Source: Spirabiliibacterium falconis (GTDB lineage Bacteria > Pseudomonadota > Gammaproteobacteria > Enterobacterales > Pasteurellaceae). From it: a stretch of DNA of 64,000 nucleotides. Positions 13,004-22,937 of this stretch are shown piece by piece. Location: positions 339,316-403,315 of the forward strand of contig NZ_JABMIJ010000006.1 in the NCBI RefSeq assembly GCF_014885015.1. Direction: 5' to 3'. The first letter of the stretch is position 1. Each line of letters starts with the position of its first letter. The notes beneath the pieces were generated by a model. It made no database searches, was not told the origin of the DNA, and saw only the letters and a list, made by a program, of their open reading frames with translations. The position numbers and the translations under genes are program-made.

Positions 13004-13032
13004 TTGATTTTATAATAAATATACTATATAAT
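13004..13032 (+). promoter_or_regulatory. Sigma-70 promoter for csbD-like gene
   Basis: TTGATT at 13004-13009, 17-bp AT-rich spacer, perfect TATAAT at 13027-13032. The ATG of the CsbD-like gene is about 42 bases downstream of the -10 box. Confidence 0.75.
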
Positions 13033-13073
13033 AAAAATTCTTGAATAAAATAATCATTCGTTAAGGAGCAATT

Positions 13074-13268
13074 ATGAATTGGGATCAAATTGAAGGAAAA
13101 TGGGAACAACTTAAGGGCTCTGTCAAAGAAAAATGGGGTAAACTAACCGATGACGACCTGACCGTTATCGCGGGTAAACGCGATCAACTTATCGGTAAAC
13201 TTCAAGAGCGTTATGGCTTAACCAAAGAAGAAATCGAAAAAGAGCTAAACGCGTGGGAAGACGAATAA
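13074..13268 (+). CDS. CsbD-like small stress protein
   Basis: 64-residue, highly charged protein of the CsbD family (E. coli YjbJ type). It starts MNWDQIEGKWEQLKGSVKEK, the diagnostic family opening, and continues with a helical lysine/glutamate-rich tail. Relatives are general-stress-induced, but their biochemical role is unknown. TAAGGAG gives a strong ribosome site 6 bases before the ATG, and a near-consensus promoter is visible. A hairpin terminator of paired uptake signals follows, so it is a monocistronic gene. Confidence 0.93.
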   Translation: MNWDQIEGKWEQLKGSVKEKWGKLTDDDLTVIAGKRDQLIGKLQERYGLTKEEIEKELNAWEDE

Positions 13269-13281
13269 TGTTCAACTAAAT

Positions 13282-13308
13282 AAAAAGTGCGGTCTGACCG
13301 CACTTTTT
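13282..13308 (+). terminator. Inverted uptake-signal terminator after csbD-like gene
   Basis: AAAAAGTGCGGTC (13282-13294) pairs with GACCGCACTTTTT (13296-13308). It is a 13-bp stem 13 bases after the stop, with a T-rich 3' arm. Confidence 0.85.
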
Positions 13309-13336
13309 ATTATCAACGCAATGGTATTACCTTTTC

Positions 13337-13358
13337 AACCGCACTTTAATGTGCGGTT
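13337..13358. terminator. Second inverted uptake-signal hairpin next to galM 3' end
   Basis: AACCGCAC (13337-13344) pairs with GTGCGGTT (13351-13358) over a 6-nt loop, 6 bases beyond the galM stop. The T-run is on the plus side only (TTTTATTTT), so its strength as a galM terminator is uncertain. Confidence 0.6.
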
Positions 13359-13363
13359 TTATT

Positions 13364-14398
13364 TTATGGTGTATAAAATTGGAAAACCGTATCATTGCAA
13401 TACTGTTCTCCAGCTTGACTCATGCCGCCATACTGCCACCATTCAGGGTGATTTGGCGTATCAGGCAGTGCTTCTGTTTCTAGTGCAATACCCGCTTGAT
13501 TAACGTATGCTCTCCCTTGGCTATTTGGCGTGCCTGCTAAAAAATTCCCCGTGTACACTTGAATAGCAGGTTGGTTGGTGGAAATGGCTAATGCCAAATC
13601 ATCTTTGCTTGATTGCAACCGCACTTGCACATTGTTCGCATTGCATTCATCAAATAAAAAGGCGTGATCATATCCTTTGGTAATGCGTTGATCTTCATCA
13701 CGCATAAAATCTTGCCCAATGGCTTTCATGGTACGAAAATCGAAGCCCGTTCCCTCAACCGCCGTAAGCGGCTTGTTTGGAATCCCTTCTCTGTTCACCG
13801 GCAAATAATGGTTGGCTGCGATACTCAGTTTCTGCGTTAAGATCGTATTGGCTGAGTTAATACCATCAAGATTAAAATAAGGGTGGCTGGTTAAATTAAG
13901 AGGGGTATCCGCTGTGCTACTGGCGGTATAGCAAATGCGTAAGGCGTTGTCGTGATTGAGGGAAAATACTGCCTGCACTTGTACCTCTCCGGGAAATCCC
14001 TGCTCACCATCAGGGGAAACCAATGCCAGTGTTACCGCACTTTCATGTTGTTCTACGATACGCCAACGTTGCTGATTAAAGCCATGACTGCCACCATGTA
14101 ACTGATGTTTACCATCTTGATTGGCATTGAGATGAAAAGTGCGGTCATGCAAGGTAAATTGCGCATTGGCGATACGATTAGCATAACGTCCAACACTTGC
14201 GCCTAAATAGGCCCCTTGCTCACACTGCACTTTTGGGCTATTTGCACGCAATAGCACTTCTCGCATCAGCGTACCCACAGGCACAGAGCACGCCAGCCAT
14301 GTTGCCCCCCAATCCGTGAGCAATACTCGCATGCCGTGCGTATTTTTCAGTTCGATCAACTTAAATGGTTTACCATCAGGTGCGAGCATCTCGGTCAT
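13364..14398 (-). CDS. galM: Aldose 1-epimerase (galactose mutarotase)
   Basis: Interconverts beta- and alpha-galactose so that GalK receives the alpha anomer. The 344 residues match the family length. Substrate-binding H101 (QLHGG), the catalytic acid H172 (SHPYFNL) and the catalytic base near E307 (ALETEALPD) are in place. The ATG overlaps the galK stop as ATGA, showing translational coupling as the last gene of galT-galK-galM. Control is presumably by the repressor operator and CRP site upstream of galT. Confidence 0.97.
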   Translation of the reverse strand: MTEMLAPDGKPFKLIELKNTHGMRVLLTDWGATWLACSVPVGTLMREVLLRANSPKVQCEQGAYLGASVGRYANRIANAQFTLHDRTFHLNANQDGKHQLHGGSHGFNQQRWRIVEQHESAVTLALVSPDGEQGFPGEVQVQAVFSLNHDNALRICYTASSTADTPLNLTSHPYFNLDGINSANTILTQKLSIAANHYLPVNREGIPNKPLTAVEGTGFDFRTMKAIGQDFMRDEDQRITKGYDHAFLFDECNANNVQVRLQSSKDDLALAISTNQPAIQVYTGNFLAGTPNSQGRAYVNQAGIALETEALPDTPNHPEWWQYGGMSQAGEQYCNDTVFQFYTP

Positions 14399-15552
14399 AG
14401 TTTATGCACTCCCTGTGAGGCGTGGCAAACATAAAATGTTTCCGATTTTCCAAACCGTGCTTTGTAGTGTTTTGCAATATGCGACCGCACTTTATCCACT
14501 TTGTCTGCATCCGCTAATGCCACAATACAACCACCGAAGCCCCCACCTGTCATTCGTGCACCACCTTCATTGCCAATAGCTTCTTGTGCCAGCTCAACCA
14601 AATAATCCACTTCAGGCACGGTAATTTCAAAATCATCACGCATTGAGCAATGCGACTGTGCCATTAATTCGCCTAACCGCACTAAGTCACTTTTTTCTAG
14701 TGCATTGACGGCATCTAGCACACGCTGATTTTCACTGATAACATGACGAGCACGTTTTGCCACCTCATTGTCTAACGCCATTAATGCCTGCTCTTGAGCT
14801 TTAAACTGGGCCACACTGACATCACGCAAGGCTTTTACACCAAAAAACTGGGCAGCTTTTTCGCACTGCTGACGGCGGGTATTATACTCACCACTGACTA
14901 AGTCATGTTTTACATTAGAATTGATGATCATCACGGCCACATCTTTTGGTACAGGGGTTGGTTTGGTTTCAAGGCTACGGCAATCAATCATTAACAAATG
15001 ATCTTGTTGCCCTAATGCAGAGATGAGCTGATCCATATTGCCGCACTGACAACCTACGAATTTGTTTTCCGCTTTTTGCCCAATTAACGCTAATTCAACA
15101 TTACTCAGTGGCAAATTCCCAAGTAATTGGCAAAATTTTCCAACCGATACTTCTAACGCCGCTGATGAGCTTAGCCCTGATCCCAATGGCACATTCCCAC
15201 AAATGACTAAATCTGCACCTTGTTGAAAATCAGGACATTTTTCTTGGATAAATTTCACCACGCCACGCACATAACCTGTCCATTTTTTATCATGATTTGG
15301 CTCAATTGGCTGGCTTAAATCAAATTCATCCCATTCATTGAGATCAACGGCATAAACTTTAAACAGGCTATCTGACCGCACTTTACCACTCACGGCTGTG
15401 CCATAATCAATCGCACATGGCATAACAAAGCCGTCATTATAATCCGTATGTTCTCCGATAATATTGACTCGCCCTGGGGCATACACGGTCAATTGTGGTT
15501 CACAATGAAATTGTGTTTCAAATGCATGTGGCGATTTTTGTTGTGGACTCAT
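14395..15552 (-). CDS. galK: Galactokinase
   Basis: ATP-dependent phosphorylation of alpha-D-galactose to galactose 1-phosphate in the Leloir pathway. The 385-residue product shows the GHMP-kinase signatures: the N-terminal galactose-binding [20 protein letters not shown], the phosphate loop [13 protein letters not shown], and a C-terminal GGGFGG segment. The ATG at 15552 is chosen over a long upstream frame extension because AAGGAGA precedes it and the length then equals the family norm. It starts 10 bases after the galT stop and overlaps galM by 4 bases. Confidence 0.98.
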   Translation of the reverse strand: MSPQQKSPHAFETQFHCEPQLTVYAPGRVNIIGEHTDYNDGFVMPCAIDYGTAVSGKVRSDSLFKVYAVDLNEWDEFDLSQPIEPNHDKKWTGYVRGVVKFIQEKCPDFQQGADLVICGNVPLGSGLSSSAALEVSVGKFCQLLGNLPLSNVELALIGQKAENKFVGCQCGNMDQLISALGQQDHLLMIDCRSLETKPTPVPKDVAVMIINSNVKHDLVSGEYNTRRQQCEKAAQFFGVKALRDVSVAQFKAQEQALMALDNEVAKRARHVISENQRVLDAVNALEKSDLVRLGELMAQSHCSMRDDFEITVPEVDYLVELAQEAIGNEGGARMTGGGFGGCIVALADADKVDKVRSHIAKHYKARFGKSETFYVCHASQGVHKL

Positions 15553-15562
15553 CTCTCTCTCC

Positions 15563-16615
15563 TTATCTTGCTTTGTAGTGCACATCGCTAAGGTTTGCCA
15601 AACGTTCAGCGGCTTGCTCGGCGGTAAGATCACGTTGTGCTTCGGCGAGCATTTCATAGCCCACCATAAATTTGCGTACAGTCGCGGAACGCAATAATGG
15701 TGGGTAGAAGCACGCGTGTAGCTGCCAGTGGTCAATATTACGCCCATCTTTGAAAAACGGCGCAAAGTGCCACCCCATTGAATACGGGAATGCACACTCA
15801 AATAAATTATCGTATTTCGTCGTTAATGTTTTTAATGCCAACGCCAAATCATCACGGTGCGCCGCATTGAGCTCGTCAAAACGACGTACTGGTATTTTTG
15901 GCAATAATAGGGTTTCAAATGGCCATGCTGCCCAATAGGGCACAACGGCAAGCCAATATTCACTTTCTACCACTGTGCGTGCGCCATCTTGGCGTTCTGC
16001 CTTGACGTAATCAAGTAGCAAGTTGCTACCATATTTTTCGTAATAAGCACGCAAATTTTTCTCTTTTGTGGCAATTTCATTCGGCAGAAAACTGTTTGCC
16101 CAAATTTGCCCGTGTGGATGCGGCTGTGAACACCCCATCATAGCCCCTTTATTTTCAAAAACTTGCACCCAAAGATACTCTCTACCTAATTCTTGTAACT
16201 GACTATCCCATGTATCAATCACGCCACGAATTGCGCTCACATCCAATTCAGGTAACGTTTTACTATGATCGGGCGAAAAGCAAATCACACGACTTAATCC
16301 ACGCACGCCTTGCACTTGGAAAAGCGGATCATCACTGCTCGGTGCGTCAGGGCTATCTGTCATGAGTGCCGCAAAATCATTTTGAAAAACGTATGTGCCT
16401 GTATAATCAGGATTTTTCTCGCCTGAAATGCGCATGTTTCCAGGGCAAAGAAAGCAGTTTGGATCATAGCTGGGTAATTTATCTCGTGCGGGGGCTTCAT
16501 TTTGCCCACTCCATGGGCGTTTAGCACGGTGTGGAGAAACTAAAACCCATTCATCTTTCAATGGGTTATAACGACGATGTGGATGTTCAGTTGCGTCAAA
16601 TTGCAAAATAGACAT
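15563..16615 (-). CDS. galT: Galactose-1-phosphate uridylyltransferase
   Basis: Exchanges UMP between UDP-glucose and galactose 1-phosphate. The 350-residue product (E. coli 348) has the HPHGQ motif with nucleophile H168 and the zinc-type CFLC pair at C54 and C57. The ATG at 16615 follows GGGAGG; an in-frame TTG 12 bases upstream is unlikely. It is the first gene of galT-galK-galM. galE is not in this window. The upstream region has a LacI/GalR-type operator next to the ribosome site and a CRP site about 40 bp further out. Confidence 0.98.
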   Translation of the reverse strand: MSILQFDATEHPHRRYNPLKDEWVLVSPHRAKRPWSGQNEAPARDKLPSYDPNCFLCPGNMRISGEKNPDYTGTYVFQNDFAALMTDSPDAPSSDDPLFQVQGVRGLSRVICFSPDHSKTLPELDVSAIRGVIDTWDSQLQELGREYLWVQVFENKGAMMGCSQPHPHGQIWANSFLPNEIATKEKNLRAYYEKYGSNLLLDYVKAERQDGARTVVESEYWLAVVPYWAAWPFETLLLPKIPVRRFDELNAAHRDDLALALKTLTTKYDNLFECAFPYSMGWHFAPFFKDGRNIDHWQLHACFYPPLLRSATVRKFMVGYEMLAEAQRDLTAEQAAERLANLSDVHYKAR

Positions 16616-16628
16616 AACGCCTCCCAAA

Positions 16629-16644
16629 ATGTAAACGTTTTCAT
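16629..16644. promoter_or_regulatory. GalR/GalS-type operator upstream of galT
   Basis: ATGTAAACGTTTTCAT, a near-palindrome centred on CG as in LacI/GalR-family operators. It differs at one position from the site upstream of mglB. If the CRP site sets the start near 16642, the operator overlaps the transcription start, fitting repression. Confidence 0.8.
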
Positions 16645-16675
16645 TGTTACTTTAGCAATGAATTAACCTTTAAAC

Positions 16676-16691
16676 TGTTAAATAGATCACA
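16676..16691. promoter_or_regulatory. CRP site upstream of galT
   Basis: TGTTA-AATAGA-TCACA matches the CRP consensus half-sites at 9 of 10 positions. A candidate minus-strand -10 (TAAAGT, 16654-16649) lies where a CRP site centred at about -41.5 would predict it. Confidence 0.7.
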
Positions 16692-16807
16692 AAGTTTATA
16701 AAAAGTTTCATACACTGCGTTTCCTTACGATTTTCGTTATTGTGCGATTATTTTTTATCACAATTGCGTTACAATAGCCTCTAACAATATAACAATGTGA
16801 GTGGATT

Positions 16808-17527
16808 ATGACGTGGACAACATTTTTTACTAGCCTCAGCCATCAAATGGATTGGGTTGTTTTAGGAAAATTATTATTAACCGCACTTTTAGGGGGATTA
16901 ATCGGCATTGAGCGTGAAATCAAACGTAAACCCGTTGGCTTGAAAACCTGTGTCGTTATTGCAGTTACCACCTCAGTGCTGACCATCGTATCTATCCATG
17001 CGGCAGAATATTATGCGTCACTCTCTAACAATATCCGAACCGATCCTATGCGTCTTGCCGCACAAGTTATCAGTGGCATAGGCTTTATCGGTGGTGGCGT
17101 AATTTTACAAAAAAATAATGATGTGATTTCGGGTATTACCACAGCAGCGATTATTTGGGCAGTGGCTGGCGTTGGTATCACAGTAGGGGCTGGCTTTTAC
17201 CTTTATGCCCTGATTGCTTCGGCTATCATCATTTTTATTCTAAAATATAGCACAGGCATAAAACGTGTGATCCCCAAACATGAAAATATTAATCGTGTCA
17301 TGATTAAATTGGATATGCAAGACACGCAGCTTGTCAATCACATATCTAAAGTCTTACATCGCGAAGCGTGTGATATTGAAACCATTAGCATCAAAGAACA
17401 AGATGAACATAAATTGGTGCTAACCATCAAGGCGCAAATGCCAGAACATGGTTCGTCTTATGAGCTGTATAAAGAACTAAAAAAAGTAAGTGGCATAAGC
17501 AACATTGAGATCAATTATTTTAACTAA
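16808..17527 (+). CDS. MgtC/SapB family membrane protein
   Basis: 239-residue protein with five hydrophobic helices in the first 150 residues carrying the MgtC-family signatures (GGLIGIEREIKRKPVGLKT near residue 30, and AQVISGIGFIGGGVI near 85). A cytoplasmic C-terminal ACT-like domain follows (about 160-239). Family members modulate magnesium homeostasis or ATP synthase in pathogens such as Salmonella; the physiological role here is not known. It sits between galT and the galactose repressor, divergent from galT, and shares a 192-bp control region with it. No magnesium-sensing leader hairpin pair was apparent. Confidence 0.85.
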   Translation: MTWTTFFTSLSHQMDWVVLGKLLLTALLGGLIGIEREIKRKPVGLKTCVVIAVTTSVLTIVSIHAAEYYASLSNNIRTDPMRLAAQVISGIGFIGGGVILQKNNDVISGITTAAIIWAVAGVGITVGAGFYLYALIASAIIIFILKYSTGIKRVIPKHENINRVMIKLDMQDTQLVNHISKVLHREACDIETISIKEQDEHKLVLTIKAQMPEHGSSYELYKELKKVSGISNIEINYFN

Positions 17528-17578
17528 ACCGCACTTTATCCTGTAAAGACTACCCAAAAGGGTAAAAAATCGCTATGA

Positions 17579-17594
17579 TAGAAAACGGTTACAC
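17579..17594. promoter_or_regulatory. Operator at the galR-type gene (autoregulation)
   Basis: The minus strand reads GTGTAACCGTTTTCTA, matching the galT and mglB operators around the CG centre. It directly follows a candidate -10 (TATGAT, 17574-17579) and precedes the repressor ATG by 17 bases, so the repressor probably controls itself. Confidence 0.65.
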
Positions 17595-17611
17595 TTCAGA
17601 CAAGGGAAAGT

Positions 17612-18613
17612 ATGGTTACCATTCGTGATGTGGCGCAAGCGGCTAATGTGTCTGTGGCAACAGTCTCGCGCGTGTTAAACGGCTATGCCAAAATCAGCGA
17701 TAAAACACGCCAAGCGGTATTAAGTGCGGTCGAAAAACTGGGTTATTATCCAAATGCCAATGCACAAGCACTTGCCAGCCAAAGCTCAGATGCACTTGGC
17801 GTGGTGGTCACTGATGTTACTGATGCTTTTTTTGGTATTCTCGTTAAATCCGTCGATCAAGTCGCTCATGCTCATAAACACAATATTCTCATTGGAATTG
17901 GCTATCATGATGCCCAAAAAGAGCAAGCGGCAATCGACTTGTTGCTACGCAAACGTTGCTCTGCATTGGTGGTGCATGCTAAGGCGTTAAGCGATGACAT
18001 TTTATGTAATTATATGCGTAACCATCAAGGAATGGTGCTAATCAACCGCACTTTACCCGGTTTTGAACAGCGTTGTGTTGATCTCAATAATGAAAAAGGT
18101 ACTTTTCTTGCTACCCAAACGCTGATCCAATATGGGCATTCTCATATTGGCTATATTGGTTCAAATCATAATATTAGTGATGAAATTGACCGCAAAAATG
18201 GCTATCTAAATGCCCTAACAGAGCACCATATTATGCCGCAAGACACCTATATGGTAAGCTCTAGCCCAGATTACCAAGGCGGGAAAGAAGCTATGGTTAA
18301 GTTATTGAGTTTTAATACGCATTTAACTGCGGCGGTATGCTATAACGATTCAATGGCAGCGGGTGCGCTGTCTATTTTAAATGAAAACGGTATAAAAGTG
18401 CCTGAGCAATTTTCATTGATTGGCTTTGATGATATGCCACTTGCCAGTTATTTAATTCCTAAACTGACTACTATTCGCTATCCGATTGATTTAATGGCAA
18501 GTTATGCGGCGAAATTGGCCCTTAGTCTAGTCAATTCTGCTATGCAGCCACCGAAAAATATTACATTTAATCCAACCTTAGTGAAACGCTTCTCTGTCGA
18601 TTTTCCCAAATAA
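17612..18613 (+). CDS. galR: LacI-family galactose repressor (GalR/GalS type)
   Basis: 333-residue DNA-binding repressor. Residues 1-60 are a LacI-type helix-turn-helix and hinge ([20 protein letters not shown], then PNANAQALA). The rest is a periplasmic-binding-protein-like sensor domain, with [11 protein letters not shown] and [10 protein letters not shown] segments typical of GalR/GalS. Its place between galT and mglB, and matching operators at galT, mglB and its own promoter, argue that it is the galactose-responsive repressor of the whole block. GalR and GalS cannot be told apart from sequence alone; only one copy is in view. Confidence 0.92.
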   Translation: MVTIRDVAQAANVSVATVSRVLNGYAKISDKTRQAVLSAVEKLGYYPNANAQALASQSSDALGVVVTDVTDAFFGILVKSVDQVAHAHKHNILIGIGYHDAQKEQAAIDLLLRKRCSALVVHAKALSDDILCNYMRNHQGMVLINRTLPGFEQRCVDLNNEKGTFLATQTLIQYGHSHIGYIGSNHNISDEIDRKNGYLNALTEHHIMPQDTYMVSSSPDYQGGKEAMVKLLSFNTHLTAAVCYNDSMAAGALSILNENGIKVPEQFSLIGFDDMPLASYLIPKLTTIRYPIDLMASYAAKLALSLVNSAMQPPKNITFNPTLVKRFSVDFPK

Positions 18614-18622
18614 CCGCACTTT

Positions 18623-18638
18623 TGTGATCATTGTCACA
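18623..18638. promoter_or_regulatory. Distal CRP site upstream of mglB
   Basis: TGTGA-TCATTG-TCACA, a perfect match to both CRP half-sites, centred 32 bp upstream of the repressor operator centre. Confidence 0.8.
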
Positions 18639-18654
18639 TATTTTTATTTTATTA

Positions 18655-18670
18655 ATGTAATCGTTTTCAT
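18655..18670. promoter_or_regulatory. GalR/GalS-type operator upstream of mglB
   Basis: ATGTAATCGTTTTCAT, 15 of 16 bases identical to the galT operator. It lies between two perfect CRP sites. Confidence 0.8.
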
Positions 18671-18672
18671 TC

Positions 18673-18715
18673 TGTGAAAATGATCACATACTTTTTACAT
18701 TATGTTGCGTATCCT
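18673..18715 (+). promoter_or_regulatory. Proximal CRP site and -10 of the mglBAC promoter
   Basis: TGTGA-AAATGA-TCACA (18673-18688) is a second perfect CRP match, followed by a TATCCT -10 candidate at 18710-18715. The predicted start near 18722 places CRP at -41.5, the class II activation geometry. The leader to mglB is then about 107 nt. Confidence 0.75.
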
Positions 18716-18828
18716 TTTTGTCACGTTATCGTGCACAATGCGATAATCTCTTGGACTCGGTTAAAAGTGCGGTTACGCAATGACACCGACAATCCAGATC
18801 TTTCAATAGGTTATATATGGAGAGAACT

Positions 18829-19821
18829 ATGAAAAAAGCTGTTTTATCTGCCATTGCAGTTGCTGTCGGTATGGGCATTGCAGTCACCAGTGCACAAGCA
18901 AAGGACAAAATTGGGGTTACTATCTATAAATACGATGATAATTTCATGTCTTTAATGCGCCAAGAAATTGAAAAAGACGCTAAAGCCTTACAAGATGTTG
19001 AATTATTGATGAATGATTCACAAAATGCACAATCTATTCAAAATGACCAAGTTGATGTGCTAATTTCAAAAGGTGTAAAAGCCCTTGCAATTAACTTAGT
19101 TGACCCTGCGGCTGCCCCAACTATTATCAAAAAAGCGTCTGAATATGATATTCCAGTTGTTTTCTTCAACAAAGACCCAGGTCAAGCCGCACTTGATAGC
19201 TATGATAAAGCCTATTTTGTTGGAACAGACCCTAAAGAATCAGGTGAAATCCAAGGTGAATTAATCACTAAACAATGGAAAGCACACCCAGAACTGGACT
19301 TAAATAAAGATGGTAAAATCCAATATGTTTTATTAAAAGGTGAACCAGGACACCCAGATGCTGAAGCGCGCACAAAATATGTTATTGAACGTTTAAATGC
19401 AAACGGTATCGAAACTGAACAGCTTTATATTGATACAGGTATGTGGGATGCTGCGCTGGCTAAAGATAAAAGTGATGCGTGGCTTTCAGGCCCTAAAGCC
19501 AACGAAATTGAAATGATCATCTCTAACAATGATGGTATGGCGATGGGTGCATTAGAAGCAGCTAAAGCACATGGCAAAAAACTACCTATCTTTGGTGTTG
19601 ATGCACTCCCTGAAGTATTGCAATTAATCAAAAATGGACAAATTGCAGGAACAGTGTTGAATGATGGTGTCAATCAAGCGCAAGCTGTAGTTGACCTATC
19701 AAATAATCTTGCTAAAGGTAAGCCAGCAGCAGAAGGCACAAAATGGGAAGTAAAAAACCGCAATGTACGTGTGCCTTATGTTGGTGTTGATGCCGATAAT
19801 TTAGATAAATTCTTAAAATAA
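18829..19821 (+). CDS. mglB: D-galactose/methyl-galactoside-binding periplasmic protein
   Basis: Periplasmic receptor that delivers galactose or glucose to MglAC. A signal peptide is clear ([20 protein letters not shown], cleavage after AQA at about residue 23). The mature part has the sugar-binding-protein fold and the calcium-site-like loop DLNKDGKIQ. The ATG at 18829 is chosen because it begins the signal peptide and follows GGAGAG; an in-frame ATG 12 bases earlier is the alternative. At 330 residues it is near the E. coli length (332). It is the first gene of mglBAC and is followed by a small stem-loop. Confidence 0.97.
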   Translation: MKKAVLSAIAVAVGMGIAVTSAQAKDKIGVTIYKYDDNFMSLMRQEIEKDAKALQDVELLMNDSQNAQSIQNDQVDVLISKGVKALAINLVDPAAAPTIIKKASEYDIPVVFFNKDPGQAALDSYDKAYFVGTDPKESGEIQGELITKQWKAHPELDLNKDGKIQYVLLKGEPGHPDAEARTKYVIERLNANGIETEQLYIDTGMWDAALAKDKSDAWLSGPKANEIEMIISNNDGMAMGALEAAKAHGKKLPIFGVDALPEVLQLIKNGQIAGTVLNDGVNQAQAVVDLSNNLAKGKPAAEGTKWEVKNRNVRVPYVGVDADNLDKFLK

Positions 19822-19829
19822 TCAATCAA

Positions 19830-19847
19830 GGGAGAGCTTGCTCTCCC
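19830..19847 (+). other. Stem-loop between mglB and mglA
   Basis: GGGAGAG (19830-19836), loop CTTG, CTCTCCC (19841-19847). A short GC-rich hairpin placed after the binding-protein gene may stabilise the mglB message or partly terminate, giving more MglB than MglA. Inferred from position. Confidence 0.6.
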
Positions 19848-19865
19848 CTTTCCTTGAGGTTGGCT

Positions 19866-21386
19866 ATGAGTACACAACAACCCTCTCAAATGGGAGAGAT
19901 TTTGCTGGAAATGAAAGGTGTCAGCAAAACCTTTCCGGGCGTTAAGGCCCTAGATAATGCCAATTTAACCGTTCGCTCTCACAGTGTACACGCACTAATG
20001 GGAGAAAACGGTGCCGGCAAATCGACATTACTAAAATGTTTATTTGGTATTTACGCCAAAGATGAAGGCGATATTTTATTTTTAGGTGAACCTGTTAATT
20101 TTAAAACCTCAAAAGAAGCCTTAGAAAACGGGATTTCGATGGTGCACCAAGAATTAAACTTGGTAAAACAAAGTAGTGTTATGGATAATCTTTGGTTAGG
20201 TCGCTATCCAACGAAAGCAGGATTTGTTGAGCATGGCAAAATGTACCATGATACTAAAGCGATTTTTAAAGAATTGGATATTGATATCGATCCCAAAGAA
20301 AAAGTTGGAAAATTATCCGTATCCCAAATGCAGATGATCGAAATTGCCAAAGCCTTTTCCTATAACGCCAAGATTGTGATTATGGATGAGCCGACCTCAT
20401 CGCTCTCTGAAAAAGAAGTTAATCACCTTTTTACGATCATTGAAAAACTCAAAAATAAAGGCTGCGGTATTATTTATATTTCCCATAAAATGGACGAGAT
20501 TTTTAAAATCTGTGATGAAATCACCATTCTGCGTGACGGCAAATGGATTAATACCATTCCAGTTAAAGGCGCAACAATGGACGGCATCGTGGCAATGATG
20601 GTGGGACGTGAACTCACACAACGCTTCCCACCAAAAACCAATGAGCCCAAAGAAGTGATTTTAGAAGTCGAACACTTAACTGCCCAAAATCAACCGTCTA
20701 TTCACGATGTCAGTTTTACTCTCCACAAAGGTGAAATTTTAGGTATTGCGGGGCTTGTTGGTGCAAAACGCACGGATATCGTAGAAACCATTTTTGGTAT
20801 TCGTGAGCGCAAAGATGGAAGCATCAAGTTACATGGTAAAGAAATGCGTAATAAAACCGCACTTGAAGCAATTAATAACGGTTTTGCGCTTGTGACGGAA
20901 GAACGTCGCTCCACAGGGATTTACTCTAACCTTACTATTGAGTTTAACTCATTGATTTCTAATATTAAATCTTATATGACTAAATTTGGGCTATTAAGTA
21001 GTGCCAAGATGAAAAGTGATACCCAATGGGTCATTGACGCAATGAATGTCAAAACTCCATCACATAAAACAACGATTGGCTCACTTTCAGGTGGAAACCA
21101 ACAAAAAGTCATTATCGGGCGTTGGTTATTAACTCAACCTGAAATATTAATGCTTGATGAGCCGACGCGAGGGATTGATGTTGGAGCGAAATATGAAATT
21201 TATCAATTAATTATGGAGCTTGCGAAAAAAGATAAAGGCATCATTATTATTTCCTCAGAAATGCCAGAGCTGTTAGGTATTACTGATCGCATTATGGTAA
21301 TGAGCAATGGCAAACTCGCAGGTATTGTCAACACCAAAGAAACATCGCAGCAAGAAATTCTTCAACTTGCCGCCAAATACTTATAA
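19866..21386 (+). CDS. mglA: Galactose/methyl-galactoside ABC transporter ATP-binding protein
   Basis: Double ABC ATPase that energises MglC; 506 residues, the same as the E. coli protein. The first domain has an intact Walker A (GENGAGKST, about residue 47), a signature near [10 protein letters not shown] and Walker B IVIMDEPT. The second domain has a degenerate Walker A (GLVGAKRTD) but a canonical signature LSGGNQQKV and Walker [11 protein letters not shown], which is normal for this sugar-ATPase family. The ATG at 19866 follows GAGG; an upstream in-frame TTG is less likely. Confidence 0.97.
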   Translation: MSTQQPSQMGEILLEMKGVSKTFPGVKALDNANLTVRSHSVHALMGENGAGKSTLLKCLFGIYAKDEGDILFLGEPVNFKTSKEALENGISMVHQELNLVKQSSVMDNLWLGRYPTKAGFVEHGKMYHDTKAIFKELDIDIDPKEKVGKLSVSQMQMIEIAKAFSYNAKIVIMDEPTSSLSEKEVNHLFTIIEKLKNKGCGIIYISHKMDEIFKICDEITILRDGKWINTIPVKGATMDGIVAMMVGRELTQRFPPKTNEPKEVILEVEHLTAQNQPSIHDVSFTLHKGEILGIAGLVGAKRTDIVETIFGIRERKDGSIKLHGKEMRNKTALEAINNGFALVTEERRSTGIYSNLTIEFNSLISNIKSYMTKFGLLSSAKMKSDTQWVIDAMNVKTPSHKTTIGSLSGGNQQKVIIGRWLLTQPEILMLDEPTRGIDVGAKYEIYQLIMELAKKDKGIIIISSEMPELLGITDRIMVMSNGKLAGIVNTKETSQQEILQLAAKYL

Positions 21387-21405
21387 AAATAGAAGGAACG
21401 CAAAA

Positions 21406-22416
21406 ATGGCTGAAATAGGAAAAAACAAGTCGCTTGATTTTCTTAAACAAAATGCGATTTATTTTGTGTTATTAATTCTCTTAGCAGTTATTATTATCCA
21501 AGACGCTAGTTTTTTGAGTTTAATCAACTTTAGTAATATCTTAACACAATCCTCTGTACGACTAATTATTGCACTTGGTGTAGCAGGGCTTTTAGTTACA
21601 CAGGGAACTGACTTATCTGCGGGGCGACAAGTAGGTTTAGCCGCCGTGGTTTCTGCAACCATGTTGCAAGCTATCACCAATGTTAACCGCGTATTCCCAG
21701 ATTTACCCGAAATACCAATCCCAGTCGTCATTCTCACTGTCTGTGCAATCGGCGCAATGATCGGATTGCTTAATGGCTTTGTCATTGCGGTGCTAAACGT
21801 AACACCATTTATCGCAACCTTAGGTACGATGATTATCGTCTATGGAATCAATTCACTTTACTATGATGCGGTCGGCTCATCACCTATCGCAGGCTTTACT
21901 GCCAGCTTCTCCGAGTTTGCACAAGGCTACTTCCGATTTGGACATTTTAGGCTCTCATATATTACCATTTACGCCATTATCGCCACCGTGTTAGTGTGGA
22001 TCATGTGGAATAAAACCCGCTTTGGTAAGAATATCTTTGCCATTGGCGGCAACCCTGAAGCCGCTCGCGTGTCTGGTGTCAATGTAACGCGCAACCTCGT
22101 TGTAATTTATATGATTGCTGGTATGTTCTATGCCTTCGGCGGTATGCTTGAAGCAGGACGCATCGGCTCAGCTACCAACAACCTCGGCTTTATGTATGAA
22201 TTAGATGCTATCGCCGCCTGTGTTGTCGGTGGTGTATCATTCGCTGGTGGTGTGGGTACCGTTATCGGTGTGGTAACAGGGGTGCTGATTTTCACCGTTA
22301 TCAACTATGGTTTAACCTACATCGGCGTTAACCCATATTGGCAATATATCATCAAAGGCTCAATCATTATCTTAGCCGTGGCGATTGACTCCTTGAAATA
22401 TGCCAAGAAAAAATAG
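21406..22416 (+). CDS. mglC: Galactose/methyl-galactoside ABC transporter permease
   Basis: Inner-membrane channel of the Mgl importer with 8-10 hydrophobic helices. It has the GTDLSAGRQVGL motif and the late AACVVGGVSFAGGVGTV motif characteristic of the RbsC/MglC permease family. The start at 21406 follows AGAAGGAA and gives 336 residues, the E. coli length. It lies 19 bases after mglA and is closed by a strong uptake-signal hairpin, ending the operon. Confidence 0.97.
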   Translation: MAEIGKNKSLDFLKQNAIYFVLLILLAVIIIQDASFLSLINFSNILTQSSVRLIIALGVAGLLVTQGTDLSAGRQVGLAAVVSATMLQAITNVNRVFPDLPEIPIPVVILTVCAIGAMIGLLNGFVIAVLNVTPFIATLGTMIIVYGINSLYYDAVGSSPIAGFTASFSEFAQGYFRFGHFRLSYITIYAIIATVLVWIMWNKTRFGKNIFAIGGNPEAARVSGVNVTRNLVVIYMIAGMFYAFGGMLEAGRIGSATNNLGFMYELDAIAACVVGGVSFAGGVGTVIGVVTGVLIFTVINYGLTYIGVNPYWQYIIKGSIIILAVAIDSLKYAKKK

Positions 22417-22432
22417 CCACATCTCAACAGAT

Positions 22433-22459
22433 AAAACCGCACTTTTAACGTGCGGTTTT
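22433..22459 (+). terminator. Terminator of mglBAC
   Basis: AAAACCGCAC (22433-22442), 7-nt loop, GTGCGGTTTT (22450-22459), then T-rich. It lies 17 bases past mglC and about 40 bp beyond the convergent GNAT gene, with a usable T-run on the minus strand too. Confidence 0.88.
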
Positions 22460-22499
22460 TATTTCGTTGGGCTATTAGTAAACGAATTGCTATGGCGTT

Positions 22500-22937
22500 T
22501 TATGCTTTCTTGAGATAGATAATCGGATAGGGCTGACCTTGTTCATCAACCTTGCTTGTTCGTTCAATCTGAAATCCCATTTTCTGATAAAATGCCAACG
22601 CATTCGGATTTTGTGCATTCACCACGACATTACTCACACCGTTTTTCAAGGCAAAATCCATCAGATTTTTACCAAAACCTTTACCAAAATAATCAGGGTG
22701 AACAAATAACATCTCAATTTTATCTCCATTAATGCCAATAAACCCGATCATTTTTTCGTTTTCCATTGCCACAGCAAGGCACTCCACACCTAAAAGTGCG
22801 GTTGGCACATGATTTTTTATCTCCGCAATGGCATTAGTATCTAAAAAATGATGGGTTGCTATAACGGACTGTTCCCACAACGCAACGAGCAACGCAACAT
22901 CATGGGATGATCTGTCAGTCAGCTTTTTTATGTTCAT
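22500..22937 (-). CDS. GNAT-family N-acetyltransferase (YjaB-like)
   Basis: 145-residue acetyl-CoA-dependent N-acetyltransferase. Motif A is visible as LFVHPDYFGKGFGKNLM (about 74-90), with the usual acetyl-CoA pyrophosphate loop. NAQNPNALAFYQKMGF marks motif B (about 103-118). Overall pattern and length resemble E. coli YjaB. The substrate is unknown. The ATG overlaps the tyrR stop as ATGA, so it is co-translated with tyrR and is the last gene of a long minus-strand block. Confidence 0.85.
   Translation of the reverse strand: MNIKKLTDRSSHDVALLVALWEQSVIATHHFLDTNAIAEIKNHVPTALLGVECLAVAMENEKMIGFIGINGDKIEMLFVHPDYFGKGFGKNLMDFALKNGVSNVVVNAQNPNALAFYQKMGFQIERTSKVDEQGQPYPIIYLKKA

Noticed and set aside
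18725..18747. Imperfect palindrome GTTATCG...CGATAAT in the mglB leader
   Set aside because: The arms are only 6-7 bases with a 9-base centre; no known regulator site matches, so it was not listed as a feature.
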